This document shows, in pieces, positions 51,910 through 53,690 of a DNA stretch of 53,690 bases; position 1 is the stretch's first letter, and every line of letters begins with the position of its first letter. The stretch is from Streptomyces diastatochromogenes (GTDB taxonomy: Bacteria; Actinomycetota; Actinomycetes; Streptomycetales; Streptomycetaceae). The notes beneath the pieces were generated by a model. The model did no database searches. It was not told the origin of the DNA and worked only from the letters and a program-made list of their open reading frames with translations. The stretch is from NCBI GenBank assembly GCA_001550305.1, contig LRTP01000231.1, positions 1-53,690 of the forward strand, in the 5' to 3' direction. The position numbers and the translations under genes are program-made.

Positions 51910-52917
51910 GTGGAGGCAGGGACGGAGGCGCGGCGGGTGGCGAGTGTGATGCATGTGCGCTGCCCGGACCGTCTGCCCGAGGACGTCTACCGGCAGGTCC
52001 TCGAGCAGCTCGCGGAGCTGTCCCCGGTCGTCCAGGCGCTGCCCCCGACGGCGGCTCTGGTGGAACTGAAGGGCGCGTTGCGCTACCACGGCGTGGATGG
52101 GCGGCGGCTGGGGGAGGTGCTGCGGGTGCGGACCATTTCCCGGCTGGGTGTCGACGTGCGGGTCGGGATCGGTCCGTCCGTCACGGTCGCGGCCACTGCC
52201 TCCGGCCAGATCACGGGGCCGGGCGGCGTCCTCGCTGTCGATCCCGGCCAGGTCACCGACTGGCTCGGACCGCTGCCTGTCGAAGCCCTCCACGGCATCG
52301 GCCCCCGCCAGGCCCAAGTTCTGCGTGACTACGGCGTGCACTGCGTCGGCCTGCTCGCCGCCGTTCCGCCGGCGACGGTGCAGCGCCTCCTGGGCGGCCG
52401 GGCCGGACGCCAGGTGGCCGACCGGGCCCGCGGTATCGACCCCCGCCCCGTCACTCCGCGCGCGCTGCCGGCCTCCGTGAGCGTGAGCCGCGCCTTCCCC
52501 CGGCACACCCTGGACGGCGCCGCCGTCAGAGCGGCCCTGCTCGACCTGGTCGTCACCCTCGCCCTCCAGCTCCATGGTCGGGGCCAGGCGGCCCGCGGCC
52601 TGACCCTGATCCTGCGCTTCGCCGGAGGTACCACGTGGGAGAAGACCCGCCGGCCCCCGGAGGCCTCCGCGCACGACGACGACCTGCGCACGCTGGCCTA
52701 CCGGCTGATCGACGCGGCAGGACTCCAGCGAGGCCGCCTCACCGGGATCACGCTGAAGGGCGAGGATCTGATCGCCGCCGGCCGGGTTGCCGAGCAGATC
52801 AGCTTCGACGGCGTGCGCGAGGCCCGGCTGGTCGCCGAAGAGGTCAGCGACCGCATCCGCGCCAAGTTCGGGCCCGGTGCGATCCGCCCCGCCACCACAC
52901 TCCTGCGCGTCTCCTGA
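51910..52917 (+). CDS. ImuB-like Y-family DNA polymerase homolog
   Basis: A 335-residue protein from GTG 51910, preceded by GGAGGAGG; an in-frame GTG at 51892 is possible. It starts directly at VMHVRCPDRLPEDVYRQVLE, so it lacks the N-terminal DxD strand of active Y-family polymerases, and the usual SIDE motif reads ALVELKG. The helix-hairpin-helix (LHGIGPRQAQVLRDYGVHCV) and little-finger domain are present. Probably non-catalytic and acting in a mutasome like ImuB. The LexA box upstream indicates DNA-damage induction. Confidence 0.85.
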   Translation: MEAGTEARRVASVMHVRCPDRLPEDVYRQVLEQLAELSPVVQALPPTAALVELKGALRYHGVDGRRLGEVLRVRTISRLGVDVRVGIGPSVTVAATASGQITGPGGVLAVDPGQVTDWLGPLPVEALHGIGPRQAQVLRDYGVHCVGLLAAVPPATVQRLLGGRAGRQVADRARGIDPRPVTPRALPASVSVSRAFPRHTLDGAAVRAALLDLVVTLALQLHGRGQAARGLTLILRFAGGTTWEKTRRPPEASAHDDDLRTLAYRLIDAAGLQRGRLTGITLKGEDLIAAGRVAEQISFDGVREARLVAEEVSDRIRAKFGPGAIRPATTLLRVS

Positions 52918-52933
52918 CCCGTCCGACCCCGCC

Positions 52934-53143
52934 GTGGCGGCGAGAGCCGTGCTGCTCCAACCGCCAGGACTTCCAGGCCTGTTGCCCCACACCTTGCCGC
53001 ACTGGCCGTACGCCACCGCGCTGGATCCCGCGGCGGCCGACTCCCTCGTGCACACCGGGCGGCCGCCTGCCGAAGTACACGAAGAGGAGTGGCCGCAGGC
53101 GGACGCGGTACGCGCCGCGATCGACGCGTGCCGTCCGCGCTGA
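52934..53143 (+). CDS. Small ORF behind the polymerase gene
   Basis: 69 codons from GTG 52934, 16 bases after the polymerase stop: VLLQPPGLPGLLPHTLPHWP, ADSLVHTGRPPAEVHEEEWP, VRAAIDACRPR. Reasonable composition and possibly cotranscribed with the LexA-controlled gene. No family recognised. Confidence 0.4.
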   Translation: MAARAVLLQPPGLPGLLPHTLPHWPYATALDPAAADSLVHTGRPPAEVHEEEWPQADAVRAAIDACRPR

Positions 53144-53377
53144 GCAGACGAAGCAGCAACGTGGTCGGCTGCCCCTGTCAAGTCCCGAAAGGCAGTGTCG
53201 TGACGCGGATCGCTGGCTGGGGCCTACTGGAGACAGGTGCTCACGCAGACGTGGCGCCCACCCGCACCGCCCGGAACGATCTGGCGGCGCAGCTTACGGA
53301 AGCTGCATTCCATTGCCGAAAGGCCCGCGAACTGACAAGGCCGTTCGGCACCCCCTTCCCTTCATTAGGAGATTCCT
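53144..53377. other. Intergenic, 234 bases, with a small hairpin
   Basis: GCAGCTT/AAGCTGC stem with an ACGG loop (53289-53306), either a weak terminator or a leader structure for the next gene, whose ATG is preceded by TTAGGAGA. Confidence 0.4.
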
Positions 53378-53690
53378 ATGCCCCGCACCTCTCGGACACA
53401 GCGCCTTGTGATGCTTACCGCCTCGACCGCCCTGGCTGCGGGAGGTGTACTGCTGCCCACCAGCGCCTTCGCCGCTCCAGCGCTACCGCACACCGGTGCC
53501 GTAGCTACAGCGGCAACCCATCACGACGACCACGACGGCAACAGCGACCGCGACAGTTGGAACGGCAAGGGCAAGGGGGGCGACTGGAACGGCAAGAACA
53601 AGGGAGGCGGCTGCAAGGGTGGTAAGGGGCCTGACCCCAAGCCTGTTCCTGTCCCCGTGCCTCATCCCCACCCTCACCCCCACCCCGTGC
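53378..53690 (+). CDS. Secreted Gly/His/Pro-rich protein, partial at the window end
   Basis: ATG 53378 with AGGAG seven bases upstream; no stop before the window ends (104 codons). A clean signal peptide (RLVMLTASTALAAGGVLLPT, cleavage after AFA). The mature part is low complexity: an HHDDHDGN acidic/His stretch, a tandem (D)WNGK repeat with GGC/GGK, then PVPVPVPHPHPHPHP. It could bind metal through the His-rich parts or be a cell-surface spacer. No family recognised. Confidence 0.75.
   Translation, partial: MPRTSRTQRLVMLTASTALAAGGVLLPTSAFAAPALPHTGAVATAATHHDDHDGNSDRDSWNGKGKGGDWNGKNKGGGCKGGKGPDPKPVPVPVPHPHPHPHPV

Overview
The window looks like Streptomyces or a close relative. GC is very high, GTG and TTG starts are common, genes are short and divergently arranged, and it carries typical actinobacterial families: a MerR-type regulator, a GAF-ANTAR protein, a SigG/SigJ-like sigma factor with a C-terminal NTF2 domain, a DUF6233-like protein, an ImuB-like Y-family polymerase and a LexA box of the TCGAAC-N4-GTTCGA kind. 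I see no tRNA, rRNA or core housekeeping operon. Gene remnants and insertion-sequence debris are dense, so this is accessory DNA: a chromosome arm, a genomic island or a large plasmid. All calls are by eye from the sequence; none was checked by a search.

Layout. 0-1.7 kb: IS5-type transposase, a coiled-coil/winged-helix gene and a possible rpiA tail. 1.7-5.2 kb: a reductase-P450 fusion with its ferredoxin. 5.2-7.9 kb: cold-shock protein, broken small genes, beta-carbonic anhydrase and DUF6233-like copy 1. 8.0-9.7 kb: TetR and aldo/keto reductase. 9.7-12.0 kb: a GCAGT-rich non-coding tract, a MerR gene and a nonsense-interrupted GAF-ANTAR gene. 12.1-13.8 kb: an IS5-type element with an accessory gene, next to an MFS remnant. 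14-16.1 kb: membrane protein, SDR and TetR. 16.9-20.4 kb: ArsR, aldehyde dehydrogenase and old-yellow-enzyme reductase. 20.4-22.0 kb: four truncated genes. 22.0-25.6 kb: TrmB regulator and two secreted proteins. 25.6-28.6 kb: IS5 and IS21 remnants plus an IS605-type tnpA/tnpB pair. 28.6-31.4 kb: sigma factor and drug exporter. 31.6-35.7 kb: Orn/Lys/Arg decarboxylase flanked by remnants and an IS graveyard. 36.1-39.0 kb: epoxide hydrolase and a GNAT-AAA+ fusion. 39.1-41.6 kb: a disrupted IS21 element. 41.7-46.0 kb: LysR, kinase/regulator, methyltransferase, lectin and Ku remnants around an intact CPBP protease. 46.1-47.8 kb: TetR and an NAD(P)-dependent reductase. 48.0-51.7 kb: two tyrosine recombinases plus DUF6233-like copy 2. 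51.9 kb to the end: ImuB-like polymerase and a secreted Gly/His/Pro-rich protein that runs off the window.

How it fits together. The intact cargo is mostly redox and detoxification enzymes, several divergent from a regulator with palindromes between them: TetR/aldo-keto reductase, TetR/SDR, ArsR/aldehyde dehydrogenase, TetR/NAD(P) reductase. The P450 system, epoxide hydrolase and ene-reductase add to a theme of handling reactive organic compounds. The most unusual items are the reductase-P450 fusion with a ferredoxin lacking one cluster cysteine, the GNAT-AAA+ fusion, the coiled-coil/winged-helix genes tied to IS5-type transposases, the Tn554-like recombinase pair with a small partner and a LexA box upstream, the two in-frame TAG interruptions, and a histidine kinase welded to a response regulator.
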